Counted from the first letter of the stretch, positions 9,850 to 20,090 are shown. The stretch: DNA of 64,000 nt from Tribonema minus (GCA_017506865.1 JAFCMP010000026.1:372001-436000), one strand, 5' to 3'. A program made the numbers and translations. Notes: generated from the letters alone by a model not told the origin.

Positions 9850-11085
9850 TCAGTGCGGCGGCAGCTGGGTTTTGGTGTGACCGTTGTTCTTCAGCGCAGC
9901 CACAGCGGCGCAGAGGATGACAACGGTGACGGCGTCTTCGATACGCATGGAGGGTGCTGTCTTCTGGCGCTTGACGGCCCTGGCCGGTACGTTTTCGTCC
10001 TGGACCGCATCTGAAAGTGTGTCTGCGACGGACCGGGTGTCGTCCTGTGCGGTGGCCAACGTTGCGCAGGGCGAGTAGACCGGCTCCGGCTCGGCGGCCA
10101 ACGTAGCGCAGGGCGAGCAGACTGGCTCCGGCTCGGCGGCTGCGGGCTCAGAGGTGTCCGCCTCCACCGCCCGAATCAGATCGTAGTGTCTCGCGGCGTG
10201 CCTGACAGGGCGATGACAGAGCACCCTTGCGGTGTCGACGAGGGATTGCTGAAATCCCTTTGTCATCTCCGTGGCGTACAGCGTCCTCATGAGGTTGACG
10301 CCCGCCCTCTGGCGGTGTTTGAAGTGATCAAGGAACGCGGACTTGAACTTGCGCAGCAGAGGGGTGCTCTCCATACGGTTGAGCATCCGTGCTTCCGCGC
10401 GGTTGACGTCGGCGACAGTCTCACAAGGGATGCGGCTGCGCACGAAGGCGACGGCGTGCAAGTAAAGATCGGCCGCGATGATTGTGTCAAACTCCTCCTC
10501 CGAAGCTTCGCGCTTTCTGCCCTTCACGCAGAGCACGGCGGCAACGCGGTGTTCGCCGACCTTGCGCATCGGGTGCTCGCTGCCGTACAGCACCTCCTTG
10601 GCGCGTCTACCGCCGAGCGCCCCAAGTGCCAGCGCGACCTTCTCGGCATCTGGGTGATCAGCGCGTTCCGCCTGCTCAGTCGCCCACCTAATTATCTCGC
10701 CGGTGCAATATTCAAGACGGCTCGGGGAGGCACAGTCGACCCTGGCGGCGCTCGCATCATTCACCATGGTTGTTAGCGCCGGCGCATAGCAATGGCGCGC
10801 CCATGCGCTGCCCTCAGGCAGCGTGCGGCGTGCCTTGGTGATGACGGACTCTAGCGTTGCGGCGCCGTTGACGAAGCCGCCGTTATCAGCCCTTACTTGA
10901 GCTGCGTCTCCTTGCCTACCCTCCGCTAGCAGGGCCTTGTACCGGGCATGCAACTGCACCTGCTCAGAGGCCCAATGGAAAATGAAGGCGTTGACCGCGT
11001 TTCGATCGGCAGGGTCGAGAGTGGGGTCGCTCGTCATGTGTGCAATGAGAGCGGCGGCAGCGGTGGCATTCTTGTCGGCGGACAT
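9850..11085 (-). CDS. Tyrosine recombinase, Crypton- or telomere-resolvase-like
   Basis: From the ATG at 11085 the frame gives 411 aa; an upstream in-frame ATG at 11250 would give 466. Positions here use the 466 numbering. The C-terminal half has the order expected of a tyrosine recombinase: Arg in LGGRRAKEV (215/216), Lys in CVKGRK (about 243-246), Arg322 in NLMRTLYAT (where the His of HxxR is Asn), His346 in LCHRPVRH, and a candidate nucleophile Tyr356 in RHYDLIR, ten residues after that His. RxLYA-type blocks and loss of the HxxR His are features I associate with protelomerase-like enzymes; Crypton transposases of stramenopiles are the other candidate. An acidic EPEPV-SPCATLA unit occurs twice (about 363-399), and a KRQK basic patch near 427 could be a nuclear signal. 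No terminal repeats were identified. Confidence 0.62.
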   Translation of the reverse strand: MSADKNATAAAALIAHMTSDPTLDPADRNAVNAFIFHWASEQVQLHARYKALLAEGRQGDAAQVRADNGGFVNGAATLESVITKARRTLPEGSAWARHCYAPALTTMVNDASAARVDCASPSRLEYCTGEIIRWATEQAERADHPDAEKVALALGALGGRRAKEVLYGSEHPMRKVGEHRVAAVLCVKGRKREASEEEFDTIIAADLYLHAVAFVRSRIPCETVADVNRAEARMLNRMESTPLLRKFKSAFLDHFKHRQRAGVNLMRTLYATEMTKGFQQSLVDTARVLCHRPVRHAARHYDLIRAVEADTSEPAAAEPEPVCSPCATLAAEPEPVYSPCATLATAQDDTRSVADTLSDAVQDENVPARAVKRQKTAPSMRIEDAVTVVILCAAVAALKNNGHTKTQLPPH

Positions 11086-11564
11086 GTTCTTTGAGTGTGA
11101 GCCACATAGTAAACCATCAACATTAGACGCGATTGTCTTGTGTACGGCATGCCACGTGCAAGCACATTTCAGATTCCATACGGGTGCACTGAACGCGCAA
11201 CCGCCCGAAGATCTTGTCGTTCGCAGACTTGAAGTCTCCACAATCAACATGCCCTACCTGCAGACATACCCAGCACATTTCAAACCCTCGTGTAAGAAGT
11301 CCGCACAAACAGGCGCTTGGTCGCAACGTGATTGTCGTTGAGCTGCTATAATGCGTGCCACGGCCTCACGCCATTCCGCACCTTGGCGTTCTTCGATTGG
11401 GCTACAGTCATACGTAAGGCTAGCCTTTAATACAGGCATAAAAGGAGTCAAGCTGGTAAGAAACAAGCTAGCCTGCATGTGCCTGAAACGCGCACTGTAA
11501 CTGAGCATTGCAGCAGCTGGTGGCGGGTGCTGTTGGCTCAGCTGAACGCATGTCTCGTCTGGCA
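11086..11564. other. Upstream of the recombinase gene
   Basis: Either the 5' untranslated part of the recombinase gene or unrelated DNA. Small minus-strand frames (for example 11565-11254) are not convincing. Confidence 0.35.
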
Positions 11565-11965
11565 CTTAAACACGCGAGCTGTCATGATTGGCGGTCGCCG
11601 CTGATGAACGCGCAGCCTGCGCAAGCGCCATGCTGGTAATTTGTGGAGCCTACGTGTGTCTGTAGCCTGTGTGGCAGCTAGCGGCGGCGCTCGCGCTTAG
11701 CTCAGCGCTTGTCCTGTCTGGCCCTTCAATCCTCGGGCTGTCATGAACGGTGGTCGCCACTGGTGAACGCGCAGCCTGCGCAAGCGCCAAGCTGGGAGTG
11801 CATACGTCCTACATGTGCCTGTAACTTGCGGGCAGGTGGCGACCTCACGGACGCTCTGGGCGGGTGCTTGTCTTGTCCGATACTTCAAGTTCAATCCGGC
11901 GAGCTGTGAAGACCGCCGGTCGTCGCTGGTGAACACGCAGCCTGCGCAAGCGAAAAGCTATACAT
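11565..11965. repeat. Short array of the ~165-180 bp satellite (about 2.5 units)
   Basis: Units are marked by GCTGTCATGA--GGCGGTCG followed about 30 bases later by GCGCAGCCTGCGCAAGCG. GCTGTCATGA-like starts are near 11578, 11738 and 11903, spacing 160-165. The same unit builds the longer array at 27.3-28.9 kb. The copia element inserted about 110 bases beyond the last unit. Confidence 0.8.
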
Positions 11966-12072
11966 ACACATATACCATTGGCAACTAGTTCAGTAACTGT
12001 GCCAGATTCGTACATTGTCACGTGCCCTAGGGACAGGCGCGCTTTGGTGACTGCAAGTGTTCGTGGGCGCCC

Positions 12073-12363
12073 TGTTGGAATGAGGAAGTGACCGGTCAGG
12101 GACGCCCACAGGCAGGGCAGACAGAAGAGACTACAGAGAGTCGCACTGCTGAGAATGTGAAGTGAATTAGGATAGCTGGGCAAGCAAAGCATGTCCTAAG
12201 AAGGAACCAGCTCTGGAGAGCAACGTGGAAAGTGCCAGAAAATATGGGGAAGCCCAGAACTATCTGAAGAATATGCTGTGACCCTGCACTGCATAACTGT
12301 AGCCAGTGATAACCCTGCATGACCTAGATAACAGCAGACCTATGAGAGCCTGCTATTCCGACA
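12073..12363 (-). repeat. 3' LTR of the copia element
   Basis: A 291-bp copy adjacent to CGCCC. It differs from the other LTR at one base (G versus A near 12230). Confidence 0.95.
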
Positions 12364-12652
12364 CCCCCTCTCAGGCCGAAATGAGGGCTGCAAGTCAAGT
12401 GACACTGCTGATATAGAAAGCGTGTGTGTGCATGAGCACTGCTGCAGGACTGCTGAAAAAAAAGGAAAGCAGCGTGTAAAAAGAAAGCAGCGTGTGTGTG
12501 AGCACTGCTGCAGGTGGAACTGGCGCTACAGTCACTGCTGTGGAACTGTGGCATACCCCCTCTCAGGCCAAAATGAGGCCTGATGAAATGATAGAAACTA
12601 CAAGCTTTGTAAGCCTGATAGCAAAAAAAATTTGTCAACTGACTGCCCCAAT
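12364..12652 (-). promoter_or_regulatory. 3' untranslated region with polypurine tract and an internal second copy
   Basis: Next to the 3' LTR the minus strand reads GCCTGAGAGGGGG, a purine tract for plus-strand priming. About 190 bases upstream, near 12554-12575, nearly the same GCCTGAGAGGGGG occurs again within a duplicated block that also repeats AGCACTGCTGCAGG. The gap between polyprotein stop and LTR is therefore an imperfect tandem duplication with two candidate purine tracts. Confidence 0.6.
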
Positions 12653-15600
12653 TTACCCCTCTGTGAAGATGGCAGCGGTGAGCTCGCGCAGCACACCGCC
12701 ACTTACACCCTTGGTCAAGCTATCGGCCAGCTGCTTTGTGGTGTTGATGTACTCCAGGCGGACGGTGCCGTGGTTGACGTGGTGGCGGATGTGGTGATAC
12801 TTGGCATCAATGTGCCTGGTGCGGCGGTGGTGCATGGGGTTGTAGGCAAGCTTGATTGCGCCTTGGTTGTCCTCGAAGATGGTGGTGGCTGCTGTCTGAG
12901 GAATGCCAATGGCTTTGAGCAGTTGGCGAAGAAAGATGGCCTCGTTGGCGGCCTCTGTGAGCGCCATGTACTCCGCCTCTGTGGACGACAGTGCCACAGA
13001 CTGCTGAAGGCGAGAGCACCACGAAACGGCGGCGGCGCCTAGTAGGAAGATGTAGCCTGTCGTGGAGCGGCGCGTGTCGAGGTTGCCGGCGTGGTCGGCG
13101 TCGCAGTAGCCAAAGAGATCTAGGCTGGGCGTGGCCGAAAAGTCGAAATTGAGGTTGAAGTTGGTGGTGCCGTTGAGGTAGCGGAAGATGCGCGAGCACG
13201 CCTGCCAGTGGGCCCTGCTGGGCTTGTGCATGAAGCGCGACACTTCGCGTACGGCGTTGCTGATGTCGGGCCTGGTGGCGATCGCCAGGTAGAGAAGCGA
13301 CCCAACTGCGCTGCAGTAGGGCACTGACGCCATAAAAGCGTCACCTGTTGAAGTAGGCGCCATGCCCTCAGAGAGGGGCGCGTCAGCGGAAGGAGTGATA
13401 ACCGCTTTGCTGTCGGCAAAGCCGAATTTGCTGATGATGGCGATGGTGTAGTTGCGCTGATCCATGGTGAGCAGGTAGCGCGAGCGATCGCGGTTGATGT
13501 GGATGCCGAGGAAGTACTCGAGCTGACCCAGGTCCTTGATGTTGAAGTCCCTGCCAAGGGCTGACTTGAAGCGGCCAAGCAGCTCAGCTGAGTCGCCGGC
13601 AAGGAAGATGTCGTCGACGTAAATGAGGGCGATCATGAAACCGTCGATGCCGTTGTAGTTGTAGAGGTAGTTGTCGACTGCTGAGCGTATGAAGCCAGCC
13701 AGCTCAAGCCAAGTGTTGAGGAGAGAGTTCCAGTTGCGGGGAGACTGCTTGAGGCCGTAAAGGCTGCGGCGCAGCTTGTATACGAGATGCTTGCCTGTGG
13801 GAGATGTCTCTTCGTAGCCGAGTGGTATGGCGGCGTAAATGTCCTCGTCGACCGGCGCGTTGAGGAACGCCGTGTCGACATCAAGCTGCTCGAGCTCCCA
13901 GTCGTGGTATGCTGCTGCTGCAAGCAAAGTGCGCACGCTGGTGATGGTGGCGACTGGAGCGTAGGTGTCGAAGTAGTCGACCCCCTCCTGCTGAGTAAAG
14001 CCCTGAACAACGAGGCGGGCCTTGTAGCGGACGACCTCGCCCGCAGAGTTGACCTTGGTTTTGAAAATCCACTTGGTGCCGATGGCGTTGCGGCCGGAGG
14101 GCAGCTCGACTACGTCCCACGTGTGGTTGTTGACGAGAGCTGCCATTTCCTCGTGGACGGCCTGCTGCCACTTGTCGCTGTCTGGCGATGCGATGGCCTC
14201 GTTGTAAGACGCTGGGTCGCCGAGTTGAGCGCCCAGGAATGCCATCTCCGTCGGCGTCGCCTCTACGGCCAGGTTGGCCGCAGGTTGAAAGCGAACGGGC
14301 TGCGAAGTCTCGCGGCGGGGGTAGCGCCTGTCAGCAGCAGGAGGCAAGGGAGGCAAGAGCGGCGCAGGCGGCGCCAGCGGCGGCGCCGCCGGTGCTGGTG
14401 CTGGTGCGGCGGTTGAAGTTGACGTTGCTGCGGTATAGTCATCTTCATCTGAATCGCCCCCCTTCTGCTCCAAGACACCCAGCAGATCGCCAGGCTGGAG
14501 CTGCTCCTTCCCCAGTGTGGCCTCGTGGAACACTACGTGCAGAGACTCGGTTACCTGCCGCGTCTTGGGGTTGAAAATGCGATAGGTCCCCTCCGGCTTG
14601 CCGACCGCATAGCCGACGAACACGCACTCAATGGCGCGAGCGTCGAGCTTGCTCCTCTGCGGCTTGGGCACGTGCAGGAAGCACGTTGAGCCGAACACGC
14701 GCAGGTGGTTGATGCTGGGCTTGAAGCCGGTGAGTACCTCGAAAGGCGTGAGGCCGCCCAGCGCCGAGTGGGGAGTCCTGTTGTATAGGTAGCACGACGT
14801 GTTAATTGCCTCGGCCCACAGAAACAGCGGGGTCTTGGCATGCTGAAGCATGCAGCTGGCATGCTGAACGATGGTCTGCAACGCCCTCTCCGCCTTGCCG
14901 TTCAGCTGCTGCGTGTGCGAGGGAGCAAGCTGGTGCACAATGCGAAGCTCCAGGCAACGATCGTCGAACGCCGCCTCGAACTCGCCACCGCAATCCGTGC
15001 GAATGGCCTTGAGCGGCAGCTCCGAAGGAACCGACACGCGCTTGATGAAGCAGTTGAGGCCGTCACGTGCAGAGGACGCCTCCTTGGTGCGGTGGAATGT
15101 CACAGTTGCAACTGCCGAGTAACTGTCGATGACAATCTGTGCGTACTTGGCTCCGCCGACACTGACCGTGGAAAATGGCCCGATGAAGTCGGAGTGAGCC
15201 AGCTCCAACGGCTCCGAGGCTGGTGAGTCTGTGCACTTGCTGATGGCGGCGCGGCGGCTCTTCCCCAGCTCGCAGCTAGCGCAGTCTGATGGCGTGCCCG
15301 TGACTGGGACATCTAATTGACGCGCCAGCTGAAGTGCTGACTGATGGCCAATGTGGCCAAGCCGCTGATGAAGCAGGTTGACGTCGATGGCGAGGTTTGC
15401 TGACTCCTCCTGCGTGCGGACAAAGGTCAAAGCCCACAGCTCTTGGGCGTTCCTGTGAAAGGGCAAGAAGAAATCGCCCAGGCTCGCACCTGCCTTGTTC
15501 TTGCCAAAGGAAAACTCGGCTCCGCGGGCGACGGCCTTGTTGACTGAGAAGAGGTTGACCGAGCCCATGCTGGGCACGACGAGAACGTCGTAAAAGGTGA

Positions 15601-16651
15601 CGGGCTGATCGCCGATAAAACCGGGTATGTCGCCCTTCTCGGTGGCCTGAGCTACTCCGTCCATGGTGGTGACGGCGGCTGAATACGGCCGCCTGTTGAC
15701 CATGCCTGCTGTTGAGGAGGTCATGTGGCTTGTGCAGCCAAAATCGACAGTCCAATCCTCGACATCAGAGGAGGACGTCTGCGGCACGATGGCCGCCATG
15801 AAACCAACATTGGGTTTGCTGCTACCTTTGCCCCCTCTGCTGCCCCCTCTGCCGCCACCGTGGCCACGACCGCCTCCATGGCGGCCGCCCTTCCTGGAGC
15901 TCCTCGGGGTCCAACCGGGAGGTTTGCCGTGAAGAAGGAAACACTTGTCGACCGTGTGGCCCAACTTCTTGCAATGAGTGCAAGATGGCTTCTCCTGGCC
16001 AGCGGTAAGGGCGGCCTGTGACAAACTGCTGCCGCCAGAGGGAAGAACCCTGCGCCTGTAGAATGCCTGCAGGCGAAACTGTAGCTCCTCTAGGGAGATG
16101 CTGTCCAGCTCCGGCTCGACTTGAGTGACGACCTCGGAGTAGAGCATGGGCAGCTTGCTGACGATGTGGGAATTGAAGTCCTCGTCGGTGGTGGTAACAC
16201 CGTTGTCAAGCAGCTGCCTCTTGATGTAGTCAAGACCCATGATGAAATCATCAGGGTCCTGATCCGCAGACATGACTGCAGCTGCGAAGAGCCGCCTGAG
16301 TTCATGCTTGCGAGATGATGACTTCGCCTCGTACTTGTTGACGAGGGCTGTCCATGCGCGAGCCGCACGATCAACGCCATGCGTTATCCTGTCGACGAGG
16401 TAAAATGCCCCCTCCCCACAGCTCATGACGAGTTCGGCATATGCTCGCTTCTCTAAAGCTAAGCGCGCTTTCTTGTCATCTTCGCTGAGAGCGTCGCGCA
16501 CGTCAGTGGCCAATGAACTGGTTAACACTGCATCTGTGCCGATCAAATCTGCTCTAGCGAGAAACTTGCCTGACCACTGCCTCCAGTTGGTGGATGTGCC
16601 ATCGAACTGAGGCAACCGTAGAACGTCCTTGATACCAGTCGGTGTGACCAT
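12653..16651 (-). CDS. Ty1/copia Gag-Pol polyprotein (1332 aa)
   Basis: The ATG spans the LTR end and primer-binding site (16651-16649). Domains: Gag about 1-220; zinc knuckle CTHCKKLGHTVDKC 224-237, followed by a Gly/Arg-rich linker; aspartic protease at DFGCTSHM (Asp303), where the usual DSG is DFG; integrase HHCC finger (His428, His433, Cys457, Cys460), then catalytic Asp488, Asp553 and Glu588 (DD35E spacing); a proline/alanine-rich linker about 745-770; RT with WIFKTK, DVDTAFLN and YVDD (1011-1014); and RNase H with Asp1184, SSTEAEY (1222-1228) and a terminal HHIR region (about 1287-1290). It copies element RNA into DNA and integrates it. The single frame has no stop or frameshift. The Ser-to-Phe change in the protease triad is the only defect noticed and could block maturation. 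Confidence 0.95.
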   Translation of the reverse strand: MVTPTGIKDVLRLPQFDGTSTNWRQWSGKFLARADLIGTDAVLTSSLATDVRDALSEDDKKARLALEKRAYAELVMSCGEGAFYLVDRITHGVDRAARAWTALVNKYEAKSSSRKHELRRLFAAAVMSADQDPDDFIMGLDYIKRQLLDNGVTTTDEDFNSHIVSKLPMLYSEVVTQVEPELDSISLEELQFRLQAFYRRRVLPSGGSSLSQAALTAGQEKPSCTHCKKLGHTVDKCFLLHGKPPGWTPRSSRKGGRHGGGRGHGGGRGGSRGGKGSSKPNVGFMAAIVPQTSSSDVEDWTVDFGCTSHMTSSTAGMVNRRPYSAAVTTMDGVAQATEKGDIPGFIGDQPVTFYDVLVVPSMGSVNLFSVNKAVARGAEFSFGKNKAGASLGDFFLPFHRNAQELWALTFVRTQEESANLAIDVNLLHQRLGHIGHQSALQLARQLDVPVTGTPSDCASCELGKSRRAAISKCTDSPASEPLELAHSDFIGPFSTVSVGGAKYAQIVIDSYSAVATVTFHRTKEASSARDGLNCFIKRVSVPSELPLKAIRTDCGGEFEAAFDDRCLELRIVHQLAPSHTQQLNGKAERALQTIVQHASCMLQHAKTPLFLWAEAINTSCYLYNRTPHSALGGLTPFEVLTGFKPSINHLRVFGSTCFLHVPKPQRSKLDARAIECVFVGYAVGKPEGTYRIFNPKTRQVTESLHVVFHEATLGKEQLQPGDLLGVLEQKGGDSDEDDYTAATSTSTAAPAPAPAAPPLAPPAPLLPPLPPAADRRYPRRETSQPVRFQPAANLAVEATPTEMAFLGAQLGDPASYNEAIASPDSDKWQQAVHEEMAALVNNHTWDVVELPSGRNAIGTKWIFKTKVNSAGEVVRYKARLVVQGFTQQEGVDYFDTYAPVATITSVRTLLAAAAYHDWELEQLDVDTAFLNAPVDEDIYAAIPLGYEETSPTGKHLVYKLRRSLYGLKQSPRNWNSLLNTWLELAGFIRSAVDNYLYNYNGIDGFMIALIYVDDIFLAGDSAELLGRFKSALGRDFNIKDLGQLEYFLGIHINRDRSRYLLTMDQRNYTIAIISKFGFADSKAVITPSADAPLSEGMAPTSTGDAFMASVPYCSAVGSLLYLAIATRPDISNAVREVSRFMHKPSRAHWQACSRIFRYLNGTTNFNLNFDFSATPSLDLFGYCDADHAGNLDTRRSTTGYIFLLGAAAVSWCSRLQQSVALSSTEAEYMALTEAANEAIFLRQLLKAIGIPQTAATTIFEDNQGAIKLAYNPMHHRRTRHIDAKYHHIRHHVNHGTVRLEYINTTKQLADSLTKGVSGGVLRELTAAIFTEG
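16639..16650 (-). promoter_or_regulatory. tRNA primer-binding site of the copia element
   Basis: The plus strand reads TCGGTGTGACCA right before the 5' LTR, identical to 7917-7928. These bases also encode residues 1-5 of the polyprotein, so the site is both primer-binding and coding. Confidence 0.8.
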
Positions 16652-16941
16652 GTTGGAATGAGGAAGTGACCGGTCAGGGACGCCCACAGGCAGGGCAGAC
16701 AGAAGAGACTACAGAGAGTCGCACTGCTGAGAATGTGAAGTGAATTAGGATAGCTGGGCAAGCAAAGCATGTCCTAAGAAGGAACCAGCTCTGGAGAGCA
16801 ACATGGAAAGTGCCAGAAAATATGGGGAAGCCCAGAACTATCTGAAGAATATGCTGTGACCCTGCACTGCATAACTGTAGCCAGTGATAACCCTGCATGA
16901 CCTAGATAACAGCAGACCTATGAGAGCCTGCTATTCCGACA
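16651..16941 (-). repeat. 5' LTR of the copia element
   Basis: A 291-bp copy followed by the CGCCC target duplication. It contains the promoter for leftward transcription by definition of LTR structure. I could not place a TATA box with confidence. Confidence 0.95.
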
Positions 16942-16946
16942 CGCCC

Positions 16947-19933
16947 GGTGGATGTTACCTAGGGCTTGACCCCCGCGCTAACCCAACTGTTTTGGCCCGA
17001 GGCTGAAATGCGGGGTTCAGCAGGCAGGGTCATGCTTAGGGCAAGGATCTCCGACCGCAGTCACTGCGAACGCCAAGAGCAAGAAACCATGCTCGCGGCA
17101 ACGGACGCGTGGCCTATTGAGGAGGCGTCCGCACGACGCAGCGCGACTCGCTCGCCGCCATCATGGAGCGGCGCAACAGCGCGGCTGAGTAGTTCCGCCA
17201 GCTTAGGCAGCGAAGCTGCCACCATTAAGAAGCACAGTGGCTGCGCGCCTCAGCGTCTGTGGCAGCACTAGCGGAGCTGGCCGCTGCGGCTACGGTTGGT
17301 GCGGCTGCCGTTGCCGCCGTTGGCGTGGTCGCCGGTGTTGCTGCTGGCGCCACCTCTGCTCAGCCTGTTGCCGCCCCTGCTGCTGCTAGTGCCGCTGAAT
17401 CTGCTGCTGCTGCTGCGGCTGCCACCGCGGTCGCTGTTGCTCCTGCTGGCGCTGTTGCCGCTGCAGCTGCTACTGCTGCTGTTGCAGTAGTTTTGTGTGT
17501 TGTTGCTGCTCCTTTGAGACACCAATGTGCCTGGTACCCAGTGGTTTGTGTACCCTGGCCTGAATGCAACTGGGACCATCATGGCAGCGACACGGGTGGG
17601 TGACCTTTACGTTAAAGCTGGCCTGCTCGCGGAGAGGCGCGTTGGTGCAGCGGAATGGAATAGTGGGGACGGGGTGAGGCTTGGGTGGGGTTTGTTGGGG
17701 TTGGGTTGGACCTCCCGCAGCACCAGGACCAGTTCTTTCAGCACAAGCGCCAGATACCCTGTGATCATTTCTCCTACAGATATGATTCAGACGTGTTGGC
17801 ATAGTCCTCAGTTCTGGGCACTGTCAAAGGTGACCCAGGCCTCCATTAACCTGATTCAATACGGGACCAGCATGCTTTCCGGCAGGGCAACCCTAAGTTT
17901 GGCTTGATTATGTGATGTTGACTGCAGTTTGAAGGGGGGGGGGGGGGGGGGGGGGCGTGTTGCGTTTGAGTCGCACTTCGGAGAAGGAGAGCTGCATTGA
18001 GTGCACATGCATTCCGTGACAAATCACAGGACAGCAATGAATTTGAATTCATTGATATCTCCACCTGACTTGACTGTGCTGGCAGCTCTTGCGCAAACCA
18101 AAACCAGTTTAAACTCACACATAAGCCGTGGTACTGTACATTCTATATGCAACGTCAAACTGCTACAACACCACACAAGGAAAAGAGTCATTAGCGATAT
18201 GCCTATGACCTTGCAATCATAACGTCACTTTTGCCAGCAGCTTTGGGCTTTGTGTCTTGTTTGCTAGCAAGCAAGGATATGGCATATGAACAGATCCACT
18301 GCTGCCACTTCTGGATTCCAAGGGGGCACACTGTCGGTGAAGCGTAATCAGTGCAATGCAGGTGCGGTGGCAGCCGCACGCAATCAACATCAGGTGGCAG
18401 CGCTCGTGATGTTTGAGCTACCTCAGATTTTGAATTCGTGCAGCAAGGACACGAACAGACGCAGGACTGATGCACTCAAACGTCATCTTGCATATTGACG
18501 CCTGGTCGATTGATGCTCGCTGCAGGTCGCTCCCCTGCGCAGCGGCTGCTCATGGCAGATCCAGCACCGGCCATGAGGTGAATCCTTGACACTCAACACA
18601 CACAGAACGCTAGCAGTAGCAGTACAGACATCACAAGGGCCTGAGTGCTAACCCCGCAACGCCGACACCAGTGATGGCAGCCACATATCATAATAGAGTA
18701 TAATGACCCAGTAGGGCCTAGCCGCACGCGTCGGGAGCGAGCGCAGCCGAAGCAGTTGGCGGTACGAGCATAAGGACGCTGCTCCACCATCTTATCCGCC
18801 TTGGCCACCGGCTCAGCCATCCTCATACTGTTGCCCCACTGCAAGACAACGCAACACCAGAAGGAGTCCAGTAAGCCATAATCATGGAGTGTAATGAAGC
18901 CGAAGAGTGAAGCAACGTGTGTGGGAGGAGGATAGGAGGAGTGGACACTGACACTACGCATGTGCTAGAGAAGGCCCTTCTGAGGTTATAACACTACGTA
19001 CTCGTGTGCGGCAACTTTGTTGTACTGACAGTGTGTTGAAGTTCTTGTAAAGCGCGACTTCGCTGGGGGCTGCATGGGGCTGCTGGCTCACCTGCGTCAG
19101 TCTCGTTCACTACAAGTGCACGGCACACCGCAAAACAGCTCGTACCTGGAATGGGGTCAAGTATAAACTTCACAAGAAGCTAACTTCACCTTGGGCATCA
19201 GTGCTTCACTTGCCGGCAGGCTCATGGATGACTGCCGATGGCAACAGCAACTCTGGTGCATTGAAACGCCGTATTTGCGCTTCACCTCACGATGTGGTGC
19301 CACCTGAATGCCCAATTGACCCTCAGTTGCAGTTTGCGAGACGTGGTTCCGTTGTTCAATTCGAAAAACATTCCCTAAGGCTTGCTCATACCTGCAGCTG
19401 TGAAGTTGCGCGTTGAAGTGCAGCGTGCTCACCTCTGCGCGCACACCTCTGCTTTCAAAAACCTCGCAGAGCGTGGTGATGCGGTCCTTCCACGCAAGTG
19501 CTCAGGGCCATTGCAGACGTCTTGATCTCTCAATTGCCTTCCTTTCACTGACAGCATCATGACACGATGCGCGAAGCTGGCGGGCCTAACTTGCGTACCA
19601 CACTCTAACACCTGACGCGCGTACGATTTGACACCTTGGTATCGCACGCAAATATGCCTTTCTGTTCAGTGCCCCGTACGTGTACTCGTTGACTGCAGCG
19701 CACCGCAATGACTCTTGAAGTAGGCATGCTGTACCAGATGGTCAGACCGCTGCGCATGGCGTCTGCTACACAGGTCATTGCGTGCCGTAACCCACCATGA
19801 TCGCTGCAAGCCCCTTCCACTAGCGCAGCAACGCAGCGGCTACACGCATAGCTCTGACGCATGTCATCAACATCAAATTCACACCCCTTCCTTGATTCCG
19901 TTCCACTAGCGCCAACAACGTAGCAGCGCTGAC
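16947..19933. other. Mostly non-coding; triplet-rich stretch and 22-G run
   Basis: 17260-17510 is a GCT/GCC-rich run that reads as poly-alanine or poly-serine in several frames and looks like expanded triplets rather than a gene. 17934-17955 is an uninterrupted run of 22 G. The rest contains only short frames on both strands without recognised motifs. Confidence 0.5.
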
Positions 19934-20008
19934 CTCATTGTCATATCATACGTACAGCATGACGTACGTGCCATTCACCACCGTGGTGCCAATCACCACC
20001 GTGGATAA
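19934..20008 (-). pseudogene. Second, more decayed copy of a GAPDH exon end
   Basis: On the minus strand this reads TTVVNGT, then a LYV-like stretch, then YDNE, followed by GTCAG. It parallels the end of the exon at 20091-20295, with the Trp codon of WYDNE changed to TGA. The donor site after YDNE is kept. It appears to be a tandem partial duplication of that exon. Confidence 0.6.
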
Positions 20009-20090
20009 TACACCTCCAAGTAGCATAATATGCAGGGACCATTGTAACGGACATGATCTTCCATCACCAGCATAACTTGCAGGCACTGAC

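Larger units (their letters stand above)
12073..16941 (-). mobile_element. Complete Ty1/copia LTR retrotransposon
   Basis: The element is 4869 bp with 291-bp LTRs (12073-12363 and 16651-16941) that differ, as far as I can see, at a single base. LTR termini are TGTTGGAAT and ATTCCGACA, an inverted terminus with one mismatch. A perfect 5-bp target duplication, CGCCC, flanks it (12068-12072 and 16942-16946). The interior has a primer-binding site, one uninterrupted 1332-codon polyprotein in Gag-PR-IN-RT-RNase H order (the copia order) and a purine tract. LTR identity and the intact frame point to a very young insertion, possibly active apart from a questionable protease motif. It probably supplied or shared machinery with the Gag-only element at 5.7-8.5 kb. 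Confidence 0.95.

Noticed and set aside
13787..14416. Plus-strand frame of 209 aa
   Set aside because: Lies antisense to the RT region of the copia polyprotein; a shadow of GC-rich codon use.
17259..17603. Long Ala-rich open frame
   Set aside because: Produced by GCT/GCC triplet runs that are open in several frames on both strands; no non-repetitive coding sequence.
18601..18961. Minus-strand frame of 122 aa
   Set aside because: No motif, no splice context and composition like the surrounding DNA.
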